Shown in pieces: positions 10,731 to 21,000 of a stretch of DNA of 64,000 nucleotides. The DNA comes from JBHFEI01 sp041928815 (GTDB lineage: Bacteria > Pseudomonadota > Alphaproteobacteria > Rhizobiales > Rhizobiaceae): assembly GCF_041928815.1 (NCBI RefSeq), contig NZ_JBHFEI010000008.1:124001-188000 (forward strand). Reading direction: 5' to 3'. The notes below the pieces were generated by a model. It saw only the letters and a list, made by a program, of their open reading frames with translations. It was not told the DNA's origin and did not search any database. The position numbers and the translations under genes are program-made. Positions within the stretch are counted from its first letter, which is position 1, and each line of letters opens with the position of its first letter.

Positions 10731-11936
10731 ATGGGGAAAAACATGGCAGTGGACGACCGCAAGCGGGCCGGCAACGACCGGCCGTCGCAATCCTTGCTCT
10801 ACAATCCGGAGTTTCGCTCCTACGCCTTCCAGGCGGTGACGATCCTCATCATCCTCTGGCTGGTCTACCAGGTGTGGACCAATGCGTCCGAGAACCTCGC
10901 CCGCGCCAACCTGACCACCGGCTTCGACTTCCTGAACGGTCGGGCCGGCTTCGACATCGCCCAGAGCCTGATCGCCTATACGAGCGACTCCTCCTATCTC
11001 AGGGCGCTCCAGGTCGGCCTGATCAACACGCTGGTCGTCGCCGTCATCGGCATCGTCACCGCGACGATCCTCGGCCTTCTCGTCGGCATCGGCCGCATGT
11101 CGAGCAACTGGCTGATCGCGCGGCTCTGCACCGTCTATGTCGAGGTGTTCCGCAACCTGCCGCCGCTGCTCGTCATCTTCTTCTGGTATCTCGGCGTCCT
11201 GTCGCTGCTGCCGAACATCCGCGAGGCGGTTGAGCTTCCCCTGTCGGTGTTCCTCAGCAATCGCGGCTTCTACATGCCGAAGCCGGTCTTCGGCGAGGGC
11301 AGCGGACTGGTCGCCATCGTGTTCGTCCTCGGCATTCTCGGCGCGATCGCCTTTTCGGTCTGGGCGCGCCGCCAGCAGATGGCGACCGGCAAGCAGTACC
11401 CGATCCTCTGGGTGTCGCTCGGCCTGATCCTCGCCTTGCCCGTTCTCGTCTTCCTCGCGATCGGCGCGCCGCTCTCCTTCGACGTGCCGGTGCTCGGCCG
11501 CTTCAACATGACCGGCGGAGCGGTGATCGGCCCGGAATTCCTGTCGCTCTACCTGGCGTTGTCCTTCTACACCGCCTCCTTTATCGCCGAGATCGTCCGC
11601 GCCGGGATCAAGGGCGTGTCGAAGGGGCAGTCAGAAGCCGCGCACGCGCTCGGCGTCCGCCCTGGCCTGACGACGCGGCTCGTCGTGCTGCCGCAGGCGC
11701 TCCGGATCATCATCCCGCCGCTGACCTCGCAATATCTCAACCTGATCAAGAACTCCTCGCTCGCGGTCGCGGTCGGCTATGCCGACATGGTCGCGGTCGG
11801 CGGCACGATCCTCAACCAGACCGGCCATTCGATCGAGATCATCGCCATCTGGATGATGCTCTACGTCTCGATCAGCCTGGTGACGTCGCTGTTCATGAAC
11901 TGGTTCAACGCCAAGATGGCACTGGTGGAGCGCTGA
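10731..11936 (+). CDS. aapQ: General amino acid ABC transporter permease AapQ
   Basis: 401-residue polytopic inner-membrane protein and one of two permeases of the Aap transporter. The HisMQ-type permease region is recognisable (EVFRNLPPLLVIFFWYLGV). The EAA motif near the C-terminus (GQSEAAHALGVRPG followed by LVVLPQALRIIIPPL) is where the ATPase AapP docks. The start is ATG 10731 or ATG 10743; the second has a GGGGA closely upstream. Its stop is one base before aapM. Confidence 0.95.
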   Translation: MGKNMAVDDRKRAGNDRPSQSLLYNPEFRSYAFQAVTILIILWLVYQVWTNASENLARANLTTGFDFLNGRAGFDIAQSLIAYTSDSSYLRALQVGLINTLVVAVIGIVTATILGLLVGIGRMSSNWLIARLCTVYVEVFRNLPPLLVIFFWYLGVLSLLPNIREAVELPLSVFLSNRGFYMPKPVFGEGSGLVAIVFVLGILGAIAFSVWARRQQMATGKQYPILWVSLGLILALPVLVFLAIGAPLSFDVPVLGRFNMTGGAVIGPEFLSLYLALSFYTASFIAEIVRAGIKGVSKGQSEAAHALGVRPGLTTRLVVLPQALRIIIPPLTSQYLNLIKNSSLAVAVGYADMVAVGGTILNQTGHSIEIIAIWMMLYVSISLVTSLFMNWFNAKMALVER

Positions 11937-11937
11937 G

Positions 11938-13092
11938 ATGGCCCAGGATATCACCTTCGTCCGCCAGGACTTCATCGCGCCGAGCGCCGCGCCGCTTGGG
12001 GATTCCACCGCCGTCGGCTGGGCCCGCAAGAACCTGTTCGCCAGCGTGACCGACAGCGTGCTCACCATCGTCGCCGGACTGGCGATCGTCTGGTTCCTCT
12101 ACCACGCGATCGACTGGCTGTTCATCCAGGCGGCCTGGACCGGCACGGACCGCACCGCCTGCGCCACGCTGGTGCAGGGCGGCACGAAGCCGGACGGCTG
12201 GAGCGGCGCCTGCTGGGCCTATGTCGGCGACAAGTTCCAGCAGTTCATGATCGGCTCCTATCCGCGCAACGAGGTCTGGCGGCCGTATCTCGTCGCCATC
12301 CTCTTCGTCGCCCTGCTCATCCCGATGCTGATGCCGTCGGTGCCGCGCAAGGGACTGAACGCGCTGCTGCTGCTCGTCGCCCTGCCGATCGTCGCCTATG
12401 TGCTGCTGCTCGGCGGCATGCTCGGCCTGCGCCATGTCGAGACCTCGCTCTGGGGCGGGCTGATGGTGACGCTGATCATCTCCTTCGTCGGCATCACCGT
12501 GTCGCTGCCGGTCGGGATCCTTCTGGCGCTCGGGCGCCGCTCGAAGATGCCGATCGTCAAGACGCTCTGCATCGCCTTCATCGAGCTTGTGCGCGGCGTG
12601 CCGCTGATCACCGTCCTCTTCATGGCCAGTGTGCTCCTGCCGCTGTTCATGGAACCGGGCAGCACGATCGACAAGTTCCTGCGGGCGCTCGTCGGCGTGT
12701 CGATCTTCGCCTCGGCCTACATGGCGGAGGTCATCCGCGGCGGGTTGCAGGCGATCCCCAAGGGCCAGTATGAGGGTGCCGATTCGCTCGGCCTCAACTA
12801 CTTCCAGAAGATGACCTTCGTCATCATGCCGCAGGCGATCAAGCTCGTCATCCCGGGCATCGTCAACACCTTCATCGGCATGTTCAAGGACACGTCGCTC
12901 GTCTCGATCATCTCGATGTACGACCTGCTCGGCATCGTCAAGGCGAGCTTCGGCGACTCCAACTGGATCTCGCCGGTGACGCCGCTGACAGGCCTCATCT
13001 TCGCCGGCTTCGTCTTCTGGCTGTTCTGCTTCGGCATGTCCCGCTACTCCCTCTTCATCGAGCGCCGCCTCGACAAGGGCCACAAACGCTAA
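11938..13092 (+). CDS. aapM: General amino acid ABC transporter permease AapM
   Basis: 384-residue second permease. Several hydrophobic spans frame the conserved FIELVRGVPLITVLFMASV segment and an EAA loop (GQYEGADSLGLNYFQ followed by FVIMPQAIKLVIPGI). A large extracytoplasmic loop with Cys-containing TGTDRTACATLVQGG sits between the first membrane spans, a feature of Aap permeases. It starts one base after the aapQ stop with GGTGGAG upstream, so the two are probably translationally coupled. Confidence 0.95.
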   Translation: MAQDITFVRQDFIAPSAAPLGDSTAVGWARKNLFASVTDSVLTIVAGLAIVWFLYHAIDWLFIQAAWTGTDRTACATLVQGGTKPDGWSGACWAYVGDKFQQFMIGSYPRNEVWRPYLVAILFVALLIPMLMPSVPRKGLNALLLLVALPIVAYVLLLGGMLGLRHVETSLWGGLMVTLIISFVGITVSLPVGILLALGRRSKMPIVKTLCIAFIELVRGVPLITVLFMASVLLPLFMEPGSTIDKFLRALVGVSIFASAYMAEVIRGGLQAIPKGQYEGADSLGLNYFQKMTFVIMPQAIKLVIPGIVNTFIGMFKDTSLVSIISMYDLLGIVKASFGDSNWISPVTPLTGLIFAGFVFWLFCFGMSRYSLFIERRLDKGHKR

Positions 13093-13110
13093 TCCTCAGG
13101 GGAAACAACA

Positions 13111-13887
13111 ATGGCAACAACAAGCGCAAGCCCGAAGATGCAGGTCTCCTCCACGGACGTGGCGGTCGAGATCATCGGCATGAACAAGTGGTACGGCGAT
13201 TTCCACGTGCTCCGCGACGTCAATCTCAAGGTGATGCGCGGCGAGCGCATCGTCATCGCCGGCCCTTCCGGATCCGGCAAATCGACGATGATCCGCTGCA
13301 TCAACCGGCTGGAGGAGCACCAGAAGGGCCAGATCATCGTCGACGGCATCGAGCTCACCAACGACCTCAAGAAGATCGACGAGGTGCGCCGCGAGGTCGG
13401 AATGGTGTTCCAGCACTTCAACCTCTTCCCGCACCTGACCATCCTGGAGAACTGCACGCTCGCGCCGATCTGGGTGCGCAAGATGCCGAAGAAGGATGCC
13501 GAGGAGATCGCAATGCACTATCTGAAGCGCGTCAAGATCCCCGAACAGGCGAACAAATATCCGGGCCAGCTCTCCGGCGGCCAGCAGCAGCGCGTGGCGA
13601 TCGCCCGCTCGCTCTGCATGAAGCCGAAGATCATGCTCTTCGACGAGCCGACCTCGGCGCTCGACCCGGAAATGGTCAAGGAGGTGCTCGACACGATGGT
13701 AAGCCTTGCCGAGGAAGGCATGACCATGCTCTGCGTCACCCACGAAATGGGTTTCGCCCGGCAGGTCGCCAACCGCGTCATCTTCATGGACCAGGGCCAG
13801 ATCGTCGAGCAGAACGACCCGATCAACTTCTTCGACAATCCCCAGCACGAGCGCACCCGGCTGTTCCTCAGCCAGATCCTGCACTGA
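13111..13887 (+). CDS. aapP: General amino acid ABC transporter ATPase AapP
   Basis: 258-residue cytosolic ATPase that powers AapQM. Walker A GPSGSGKS is at 51-58, the signature LSGGQQQR at 154-161, and Walker B IMLFDEP at 174-180, followed by TSALD and the H-loop VTHEMGFAR. An AGGGGAA ribosome-binding site precedes the ATG 18 bases after aapM. It is the last gene of the operon and is followed by a probable terminator. Confidence 0.96.
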   Translation: MATTSASPKMQVSSTDVAVEIIGMNKWYGDFHVLRDVNLKVMRGERIVIAGPSGSGKSTMIRCINRLEEHQKGQIIVDGIELTNDLKKIDEVRREVGMVFQHFNLFPHLTILENCTLAPIWVRKMPKKDAEEIAMHYLKRVKIPEQANKYPGQLSGGQQQRVAIARSLCMKPKIMLFDEPTSALDPEMVKEVLDTMVSLAEEGMTMLCVTHEMGFARQVANRVIFMDQGQIVEQNDPINFFDNPQHERTRLFLSQILH

Positions 13888-13917
13888 CAGGGACATCGCA
13901 AACGCCCGCCTGCGGCA

Positions 13918-13960
13918 TGTCGCGACCCGGCGTCGCGACACGTTCGTCTCTTTGTTTTCT
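13918..13960 (+). terminator. Probable aap operon terminator
   Basis: TGTCGCGA (13918-13925) pairs perfectly with TCGCGACA (13933-13940) across a 7-base loop. A U-rich stretch follows (CGTTCGTCTCTTTGTTTTC). The hairpin lies 30 bases after the aapP stop. Confidence 0.65.
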
Positions 13961-14174
13961 CCATGTTTTTTGGCAAAGCCGCGACGCATTTTTGCAAGGC
14001 GCATCTCGAAGACTGCCCTCGTCCGCTCCTCAGCCGGGCGCGCTTCTTATTGGAGAGGCGGGAGGAGAAGAATCACGGCGCAGTTCCAGCGGCATCGGGA
14101 TCGTCTCGGCGCCGGAAAGCGCCGGCAAAAAAACGATGTGGCATGTCCGGCCATCCCGTTTTTCCGGAAACGTT

Positions 14175-15617
14175 CTATTCGACCGTGTAGGCAAGCGTTG
14201 CGACCGACCAGCGGATCGCCCGGTTTTCCGCGTCCCGCGTCCAGACCTTGCCGAGATCGCCGACGATCGCGCTGATCGTCCTTGTCGCGTCGAGGGTCGT
14301 GGTGATGCCCTGGGACGCGGGCGCCAGCCTTTCGAGATCGAGCGGATCGGCGACGACCAGCGCGACCAGCATGTTGCGGCCTTTCCCCGACGCTTCGAAA
14401 TCGAAGCCGTAGTCGTCGTCGGGAAGGGTCAGCATGCGGCCGGGCGAAAGCGGCGTGATCTTGCGCGCGAATTCGTTCGGAAAGATCTGCGTCGCCGTGC
14501 CGTCCTCGGCGACGTCGAGCAGCACCAGACCCCCACCGTCACGGCTGGTGACGGAAATGCGGAAGATGTCGCCGGCCTTCATCGCAGGGTCGCGGTCGAG
14601 CGCGAGCGCGACGTCGCCCGTGTCGACCGTGCCAAGAATGTCACCGATCACCTCGATCGGCGGCGCGACGGCGACCTGCTCTTCCGGCTTCGAGACATCG
14701 GCACCGAGCGCCGTCTCGACGATGTCGAGCTGAGGGTCGAGCGACTGGCAGCTCTTTTCAAGGGCACAATAGGCCGAGGATTCCGTCTTCACGTAGGTCA
14801 GAAGTTCGGAATTGCTCACCTGTCCGTTGCCATTGCCGTCGCCCTGCGTATGGCCGGCGACGAAGGCGGCGGTGAAGACGCCCTGTCGATGCTCCTCCGG
14901 CAGGCGCGTATCGTCCCAGGCGACCTGGTAAGGGGCCGCGGCGCTCCAGGTGGTGACGCCGGAGATCCGCGCCTGTTCCGGCCTGTCGACCACGCCGACA
15001 TCGATGCGGATGCCGCGCGTCTTCGGCCGTGCGCCCGCCTCCGCCGTGGGTCGCGGCAGGAAACGCGCGCCCGCCTCACCCGTGGCGGCAAGCGGCGACA
15101 GCGAGCGCGAGATCGTTCCCGAATGGCAGGCGTCGACGACGATCGTCACCTGCCGTCCGGCCATGCGCGCGATCAGCCCGTCGAGATCGTCGTCGAGCAC
15201 GACATTCGCCCATTCGCCGTCGACCGCCTCGATGTCATAGGTCGAGATCGCCTCGTCGAGCCCGTCCGGCTCGTCGCCGTTCCGGTCCTTGACCTGCAGG
15301 CCGTGGCCGGAGAAGAACAGGAAGACGCGGTCGCCCGCTTTCGTCCCGTCGATCAGCCAGTCCTCGATGCCGCCGATCATCGCGGCCCGCGTCGCCTGTT
15401 CATCCATCAGCACGCGAATCGCGTCGGGCGCGAAGCCGAGCGTCCCCGTCAGCAGGTCGCGGATCGCCGGAACGTCGTTCTTCGGCCCGTGCAGCGTCAT
15501 CTCCGGCGGCAGGTTCTGGTAGCGGCCGATGCCGATCAGCAGCGCCCGGTCGGCGGCGCCCGCGGCACCGGCGGCAAGGCAGGCAACCGCCAGGAGAAGC
15601 ATGCGGATCGCCCTCAT
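14175..15617 (-). CDS. Exported caspase-like (C14) protease with EF-hand-like loop and DUF4384
   Basis: 480 residues. A signal peptide (first ~21 residues) leads into a caspase p20-like domain. The catalytic dyad is visible as His105 in FFSGHG and Cys164 in VDACHSG. A 12-residue EF-hand-type loop at 260-271 has Asp260, Asn262, Asn264 and Glu271. About 335-425 matches DUF4384 (AMKAGDIFRISV..., LDVAEDGTATQIFPNEF). The ATG overlaps the stop of the upstream caspase gene by one base (TGATG), so translation is coupled; it is the last gene of the operon. Peptidase specificity is unknown: bacterial orthocaspases usually cut after Arg/Lys, but that is family knowledge. Confidence 0.88.
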   Translation of the reverse strand: MRAIRMLLLAVACLAAGAAGAADRALLIGIGRYQNLPPEMTLHGPKNDVPAIRDLLTGTLGFAPDAIRVLMDEQATRAAMIGGIEDWLIDGTKAGDRVFLFFSGHGLQVKDRNGDEPDGLDEAISTYDIEAVDGEWANVVLDDDLDGLIARMAGRQVTIVVDACHSGTISRSLSPLAATGEAGARFLPRPTAEAGARPKTRGIRIDVGVVDRPEQARISGVTTWSAAAPYQVAWDDTRLPEEHRQGVFTAAFVAGHTQGDGNGNGQVSNSELLTYVKTESSAYCALEKSCQSLDPQLDIVETALGADVSKPEEQVAVAPPIEVIGDILGTVDTGDVALALDRDPAMKAGDIFRISVTSRDGGGLVLLDVAEDGTATQIFPNEFARKITPLSPGRMLTLPDDDYGFDFEASGKGRNMLVALVVADPLDLERLAPASQGITTTLDATRTISAIVGDLGKVWTRDAENRAIRWSVATLAYTVE

Positions 15618-17161
15618 CAGAGCCGCTCCCGCGTATAGAGCGGCTGGATCGCCACCATCGTGTCGGTGCCGTCGAGACGCGCCAGCAACAGGTCGAGCAG
15701 AGCGGCGGGGCTGATCACGCCTTTCCCCATCGCCGCGCCGATGGCATCAAGCGGTTCGTTGGTCGAGAGAACGACGAGATGATCGGCGCCGAACGGTTTC
15801 GTCACCTCGAGATGCGACAGGCTGAAGCCCTTGCCGCCATCCTGCAGGTCGAGAAGCTGCACCTCGCCGGTGTTGGCGAGATTGAAGACCAGCGTGCCCT
15901 TGTAGGCGGTCGCCGGCGCGTCGAAGGCGAGCCGCGTTCCCGAGGCATAGATGTCCTGCTCCGGCGACAGCGACACGGCGCCGGGATTGTTGCTCGCCAT
16001 CACCTTGAGGAAATCGAGCAGGATGAACTTGTCGACGACCTCCTGGATCTCCGCGGGGCCGACATGTTCGGCGGCGACATCGCCGTTCGGCGTGTAGACA
16101 ACCTCGGTGACGGCATCCCAACGATAGGGAACGCCGCTGCCCCCGACACGCTCCGGCACCGTCTGCGACCCTTCGATCGTCAGCGCCAGCTGCCGGCTCC
16201 AGCCGGCATCCGCGACGGGCCGCTGGCGGAACGAGACGCTGGCCGCGCCCTCTCCCGAAACCCCGCCGCCGCTTTCGCCGGCCTGCGCCAGGCTCACCAC
16301 CACTTCGCCCTGGGAGCGCGGCACGGCGGGCGTGAAATTCGGCACCTGCAGGGCTTCCGACTGGCTCTTCACCGTGGCGAAGACATAGTCTTCGAGCTCG
16401 ATGCGCGAGATACGTCCGTCGCCGTCCCGGTCGGCGGCACCCTCGACGGCGCGGGCGAAGCTCCAGCTCAGCGCGCCGCGCGGCTTGCCGTCGATGACGA
16501 CTTCCGGCGTCTGCTGGCTTTCGAGCGAGGCCGCCAGCACCGTGACCTGGCGGAAGCCGCTTTCCTTGACCGTCGCACCCGAAACCGCCTCGGCAGACGG
16601 CGCCGGCAGCTTGATCGTGACTGCCGGAGCCAGCCGCGACTTGCCGGAAAACGACCGGCTCATACCGCCGGAATGGCAACTGTCGGAGACGAAGAGAACC
16701 TGCACGCCCTTCGCGTCGGCCTCCGAGAACCAAGCGTTCAGCTCGTTGTCGACGATGATCTCGCGGCTGGTTTCGGCGGCGCGCGAGCGGTCGAAGCCCG
16801 GAAGCTGGAGGAATTCGTCGAGCCCGTCCAGCTCGTCGCCCGGCACGAGTTCGGGCATCTGCGCGCCGTGGCCGGCATAATGGAAGATCAGCGTGTCGCC
16901 GGCCAGCGACCGGCCGACCATGCCGATCCAGGCGGTGCGGATCGCGTCCTTGGTCGCCTCGCCGTCCGTCAGCGTGATGATGTCGTCCACCCCCATGGTG
17001 CGCAAGGCGGTGGCGACATCGCGCGCATCCTCGGCCGCTCCGTCAAGCCTCAGGTCGTGGGGGTAGTCGTCGATGCCGACGACAAGCGCGAAGGTCGCGG
17101 CCTTGGCCGGCAGCACCGCCATCATCGCGAGGCCGAGGCAGAGGAGCAGGCGGCGAAGCAT
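15617..17161 (-). CDS. Exported caspase-like (C14) protease with canonical EF-hand loop
   Basis: 514 residues from ATG 17161, which sits 4 bases after the OmpA-gene stop with GGAG upstream; the frame is open to 17185. The signal peptide (MLRRLLLCLGLAMMAVLPAKA) is followed by a caspase-like domain with His98 in HYAGHGA and Cys162 in SDSCHSGG. A canonical EF-hand loop DRDGDGRISRIE lies at 244-255. The C-terminal ~250 residues match no family I recognise. It is a divergent paralogue of the next gene (15617): the same dyad and EF-loop order, but a different C-terminus. Confidence 0.87.
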   Translation of the reverse strand: MLRRLLLCLGLAMMAVLPAKAATFALVVGIDDYPHDLRLDGAAEDARDVATALRTMGVDDIITLTDGEATKDAIRTAWIGMVGRSLAGDTLIFHYAGHGAQMPELVPGDELDGLDEFLQLPGFDRSRAAETSREIIVDNELNAWFSEADAKGVQVLFVSDSCHSGGMSRSFSGKSRLAPAVTIKLPAPSAEAVSGATVKESGFRQVTVLAASLESQQTPEVVIDGKPRGALSWSFARAVEGAADRDGDGRISRIELEDYVFATVKSQSEALQVPNFTPAVPRSQGEVVVSLAQAGESGGGVSGEGAASVSFRQRPVADAGWSRQLALTIEGSQTVPERVGGSGVPYRWDAVTEVVYTPNGDVAAEHVGPAEIQEVVDKFILLDFLKVMASNNPGAVSLSPEQDIYASGTRLAFDAPATAYKGTLVFNLANTGEVQLLDLQDGGKGFSLSHLEVTKPFGADHLVVLSTNEPLDAIGAAMGKGVISPAALLDLLLARLDGTDTMVAIQPLYTRERL

Positions 17162-17165
17162 CGTC

Positions 17166-18080
17166 TCACTTCTCCACATCGACATCGACGCGGCGGTGCA
17201 TCTGGTTCAGCGTTTCCTCGTCATAGGCGGACGCATCGTCAGGGACGAAGGGCTCGTCCTCGCCGCGCCCCGCCGTCGTCACCCGGCCCCGATACCCCTC
17301 GGCGACCAGATAGGCGGCGAGCGCCTCCGCCCTGTGTTCGGAGAGACGCTGGTTGTCGGCAGTGGAGCCGATCGGATCGGTATGGCCGGTCAGCGTGATC
17401 GCGCTCGGCTGCACCGATTTCAGGCATTCCGACAGGTTCCTCGCCGATTCGAGCCCTTCGGGGGTGAAGTCGGCCGTGCCGAAAACGTAGCGCACCGGCG
17501 TCGTCTTCTTGCGGATGGCGATGCCGCGATAGGTGATCCTGCAGCCGCCGCGCATGGCGAGCTGGACCGGCTGCGGCGCGGCGAGACGCATCTCCGTCGC
17601 GAGCCTGTCGAGGCGCACGAGATAGTCCGGCGGCGGCGCCATCCAGTCCGGCGTCAGCGTCTCGTTGCCGGCATCTTCGAGCGCCGACTGGTAGAGCCGC
17701 GCGGCGGCCGCATAGTCCTTGCGCGCGCGCGCGATATCGGCCAGCGCGTCGAGCACCTGCCAGGGCGCGCCGTAATCCGTACGGAGGCCGGAGAGTTCCG
17801 TCTCGAAGGACGCGAGCGGCCGGCCGTCTGCGACGCCGGCGACGATGCGGTTGAAGGCGGCGAGCCCCGCGACGCGGCGCACCAGCGCCTGGTCCTCGGC
17901 GCTGCATCCCGCACTCTTCGACGTCGCGGCGCGGGCCGCCACCTCGTCCCCCGCATTGACGGCGGCGGCCGCTTCGTCCAGCGCCGGGCAGGCGGCGAGC
18001 GCCGGCCCGGCTGCGGCAAGAAGCGATAGCATCGCTGCGAAGAGCGCCAGTCCGAGCATTCCGGTTGCCCTTGTCGCCAC
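17166..18080 (-). CDS. OmpA-domain envelope protein
   Basis: 304 residues: signal peptide (first ~29), an Ala-rich helical region of ~150 residues that resembles a short tetratricopeptide-like region (KDYAAAARLYQSALEDAG), then an OmpA peptidoglycan-binding domain from ~198. Its diagnostic residues Asp235 (TGHTD) and Arg250 (LSEHR) are present, and RRVDV lies near the end. It probably anchors the operon's products at the cell wall or is itself a periplasmic partner. The start is GTG 18080 or ATG 18059; both leave a signal peptide. It is 4 bases downstream of the cytochrome gene. Confidence 0.88.
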   Translation of the reverse strand: MATRATGMLGLALFAAMLSLLAAAGPALAACPALDEAAAAVNAGDEVAARAATSKSAGCSAEDQALVRRVAGLAAFNRIVAGVADGRPLASFETELSGLRTDYGAPWQVLDALADIARARKDYAAAARLYQSALEDAGNETLTPDWMAPPPDYLVRLDRLATEMRLAAPQPVQLAMRGGCRITYRGIAIRKKTTPVRYVFGTADFTPEGLESARNLSECLKSVQPSAITLTGHTDPIGSTADNQRLSEHRAEALAAYLVAEGYRGRVTTAGRGEDEPFVPDDASAYDEETLNQMHRRVDVDVEK

Positions 18081-18084
18081 GACC

Positions 18085-21000
18085 CTACTCCGCCTTGATC
18101 TCGAAGGTCACCATCTGCAGGCCGCTCGCGCCCTTGTCCTGCTCGGCCCGGTCGGCGAGCTTGATCGCGAGGCCGCGCGTCACCGGCTGGCGGGAATTGG
18201 CGACGAGCGCGCGCGCCGTCTCCTCCGTCAGCTTCTGGTCGCCGAGTCCGCCGGCGCGGCAGAAGGCGATCATCGTCTCGGCCGGTGCGGGCGTATCGAA
18301 GGTCAGCGTGCCAGTGTCCGTCTGCGGGATCAGCCGCCGTTCGCCGGGCTGAAGCGTGGTGTTGCCGATCATCACGTCGGGGATGATCTCGACCTTGCCG
18401 CCCTCCTCGACATAGAGCACCTGCAACTCGCAGGCCCTGTCGGTGGAAAGCTCGAAAGACAGGAGATCGCCGACCTTCGCCGTCGTCGAGGCGACATGGA
18501 GAGCGAGCTTCAGCGTGCCGCTCTCCTCCTTGCGATAGGCGGGCATCGCCTCGGCCACGCTTGCGGGTGTCACTGCCGGCGTCGCCTCACCGCCGGCCGC
18601 GGCCGTTTCCGCGCTGCCGGCCTGGGGCTGCTGCGCGGCGAGGAAGGGCGCGCGGTCGAGCGGCTTCACCTGCATGAGGTGCGGCAGCAGCAGCGCATAT
18701 TGCTCCTCAACTTCCGCGCGCGGGATGGTGGCGCCCGCCTCCAGCGTCGTCACCCAGTCGAGGCCGAGCCGCAGCACGTCGGTGTCAGTGACCCTGCGGA
18801 TCGCCTGCGAGAATTCCGGCGGCGTCATGTCGAATTCCGCGGCGAGGGCCTCGAAGTCGAGTTCGTCCTCGTACTTGTCCGAGCCGTAGGTGACGAGCTC
18901 GGCATTGCCGGGCGCCGGCATGCTCTGGGCGAGACCGTCCGGCGTCGGCTCGGTAATGCCGAGCTTCTGCAGGGCGGCAACGAAACGCTCGCGGTCCTTG
19001 TTGTAGAATTCGTCGAGCTTGTCCTGCGGCACGTACATGTCGAGCAGCACGTCCTGCTGGTCCTTGGTGAAGAGCGTCGAGGTCTGGATATGCTCGCGCA
19101 GCTGGTCGCGCTTCGATAGGATGCCGTTCGCATGGCAGTCGAAGCAGGAGCGCGCATTGACGATCTCGACACCCTTGCCGATCGGCCGCTTGCGGAAGGA
19201 GACGATCGCCGTCGGGCCGACATCGAGCTGCTTGCCCGCCGCCGTCGAGAGATAGTAGCCCTGCAGGCCGTTCGGCAGCGAGAAGATCATTTCGCCGCCG
19301 TCATGCTCGAAGGGCACCAGCCCCGCCTCGAGCGGTGCGATCTCCTTCGGGCCGTGGGGGAAACGCTTCAGCACCTGGTGGCCGAGGTCGCCGGCGAAAT
19401 CGTAGGACTTCCAGTAATAGCCGCCGAAGGGCATGTCGTGCCGCTCCAGCATGCGGTTGTGATCGGAAACGCCCGACGAGCCGTCGGCAAAGCCGGCGCG
19501 CACGACCTTGCGGCGGCGGATATTCTCGTCGACATTGACCTGGAAGCGCTTTTCCAGTTCGCTGATCTCGGTCGGCAGCCTCATCAGCTTGTTGTAGAAT
19601 TTCGGCTTGGCGCCGTTCGCCATGAACCAGTCGACGCGCATGATCGGCAGCTCCGTCGCGGTCTCCCTGCTCAAGGCCTGCAGCGAACCGTCGCCGGCCG
19701 GATCGAAGCCGTAGAAATATTCACCGATCAGGAAGTCGTAATCGGCGTTCGTCCATTGCAGGTCGCGCAAATCGACACGCACGAGCAGGCCGTTGGTGCC
19801 GTCCACCGCCGCCGGAAGCACCAGTTCCGGCCCGTAGGACAGCGAGTTGAGGAGCTTCTTGAAGCCTCCGGCGAGCACGTCGACCCGCTTCATGAAGGTC
19901 TTGTCGTCCTCGCAGCCCATCATGCCGTTATACTGGCTGCGATAGGAGAAATAGCGCATGAAGGCGCGGTCGGCCGGCTTGACGGCGGAAATGTCCTTCA
20001 GCGCCGCCTCGACGAAGCTGCGATAGGAGAGAATCGGGCGGGCGCGCTGTGGGCCGGACGATGCGAGCGTCTGCGGCGCCGGCTGGTCCTTCAGCCCGTT
20101 GATCCAGTCCTCGAGCGCCTTGACCTCGGCGGCGTCCGGACGCTTGCCGAGCGGCATGCGGCCGCTGGTGACCGAGGTGAAGAGCCGCGATTTCGACGCA
20201 TCCCCCGGCGTCACGAAGGCGGGGTTCTTCGCGATCGAGGCGAGGTCGCCGGCCGGATAGGAGCCTTCGGAGCTTTCGCCCGGGCCGTGGCAGTTGCGGC
20301 AATATTTGCCGATGAAGGCGTCCGCCTGCTGGGCGAGACCGGCATTGTCGCCGGCAAGGGAGGCCTCCGGCGTCGTCTCCTTGCAGACGGCGGTCACGGA
20401 TTGCGCCACGGGTTCCGGCGCCTTCACCTCGCGATCGGCGAGGAAGGCATAGATCGCGGTACGGTCCCTCTCGGTCAGCGCCGACAGGCCTTTGGCGATG
20501 CGCCGCATCACCGGATCGCTGATCGGCGCGCCGGAGAGTTTCTTGCCCTCGTCGATCAGTCCGGTGGTGAACACCTCGGGCGATGCGAGCGCGGCCATCA
20601 CCGGCGTGCTGATATCGGGGGCGACGGCGCCCGTCAGGCCCTTCTCGCCCTCATAGGCATGGTCGAGATCGAGGCCGTAGGTGGTGGTGCGCGGCGTGTG
20701 GCAGTCGCCGCAGCCGCCGACATTTTCGACGAGATAGCGTCCGCGCTCCAGTTGCGTCTCCGCGCGCGGTTGGTAGGCAGGAACCTGGAAATGGCTGCGC
20801 TTCCAGAGCGTGATCGTCGTCTGGCGGCTGAAGGGAAAGGCGATCTCATGGTCCTTGCGCGGCGCGTCCGAGGCGGGCAACGTCTCGATATAGGCCTTGA
20901 TGTCGAGCACGTCCTCCGGCTTCATGCCGCCATAGGACGTATAGGGCATAACCGGGTAGAGATGGTCGCCGTCGCGGTTGAGCCCGATCATCACCGCGTT

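Noticed and set aside
14110..14142. CGGCGC/GCGCCG hairpin next to seven A's, as terminator of the caspase operon
   Set aside because: The A-tract gives U's only 5' of the stem on the minus strand and no U-tract on the plus strand, so it cannot act as an intrinsic terminator in either direction.
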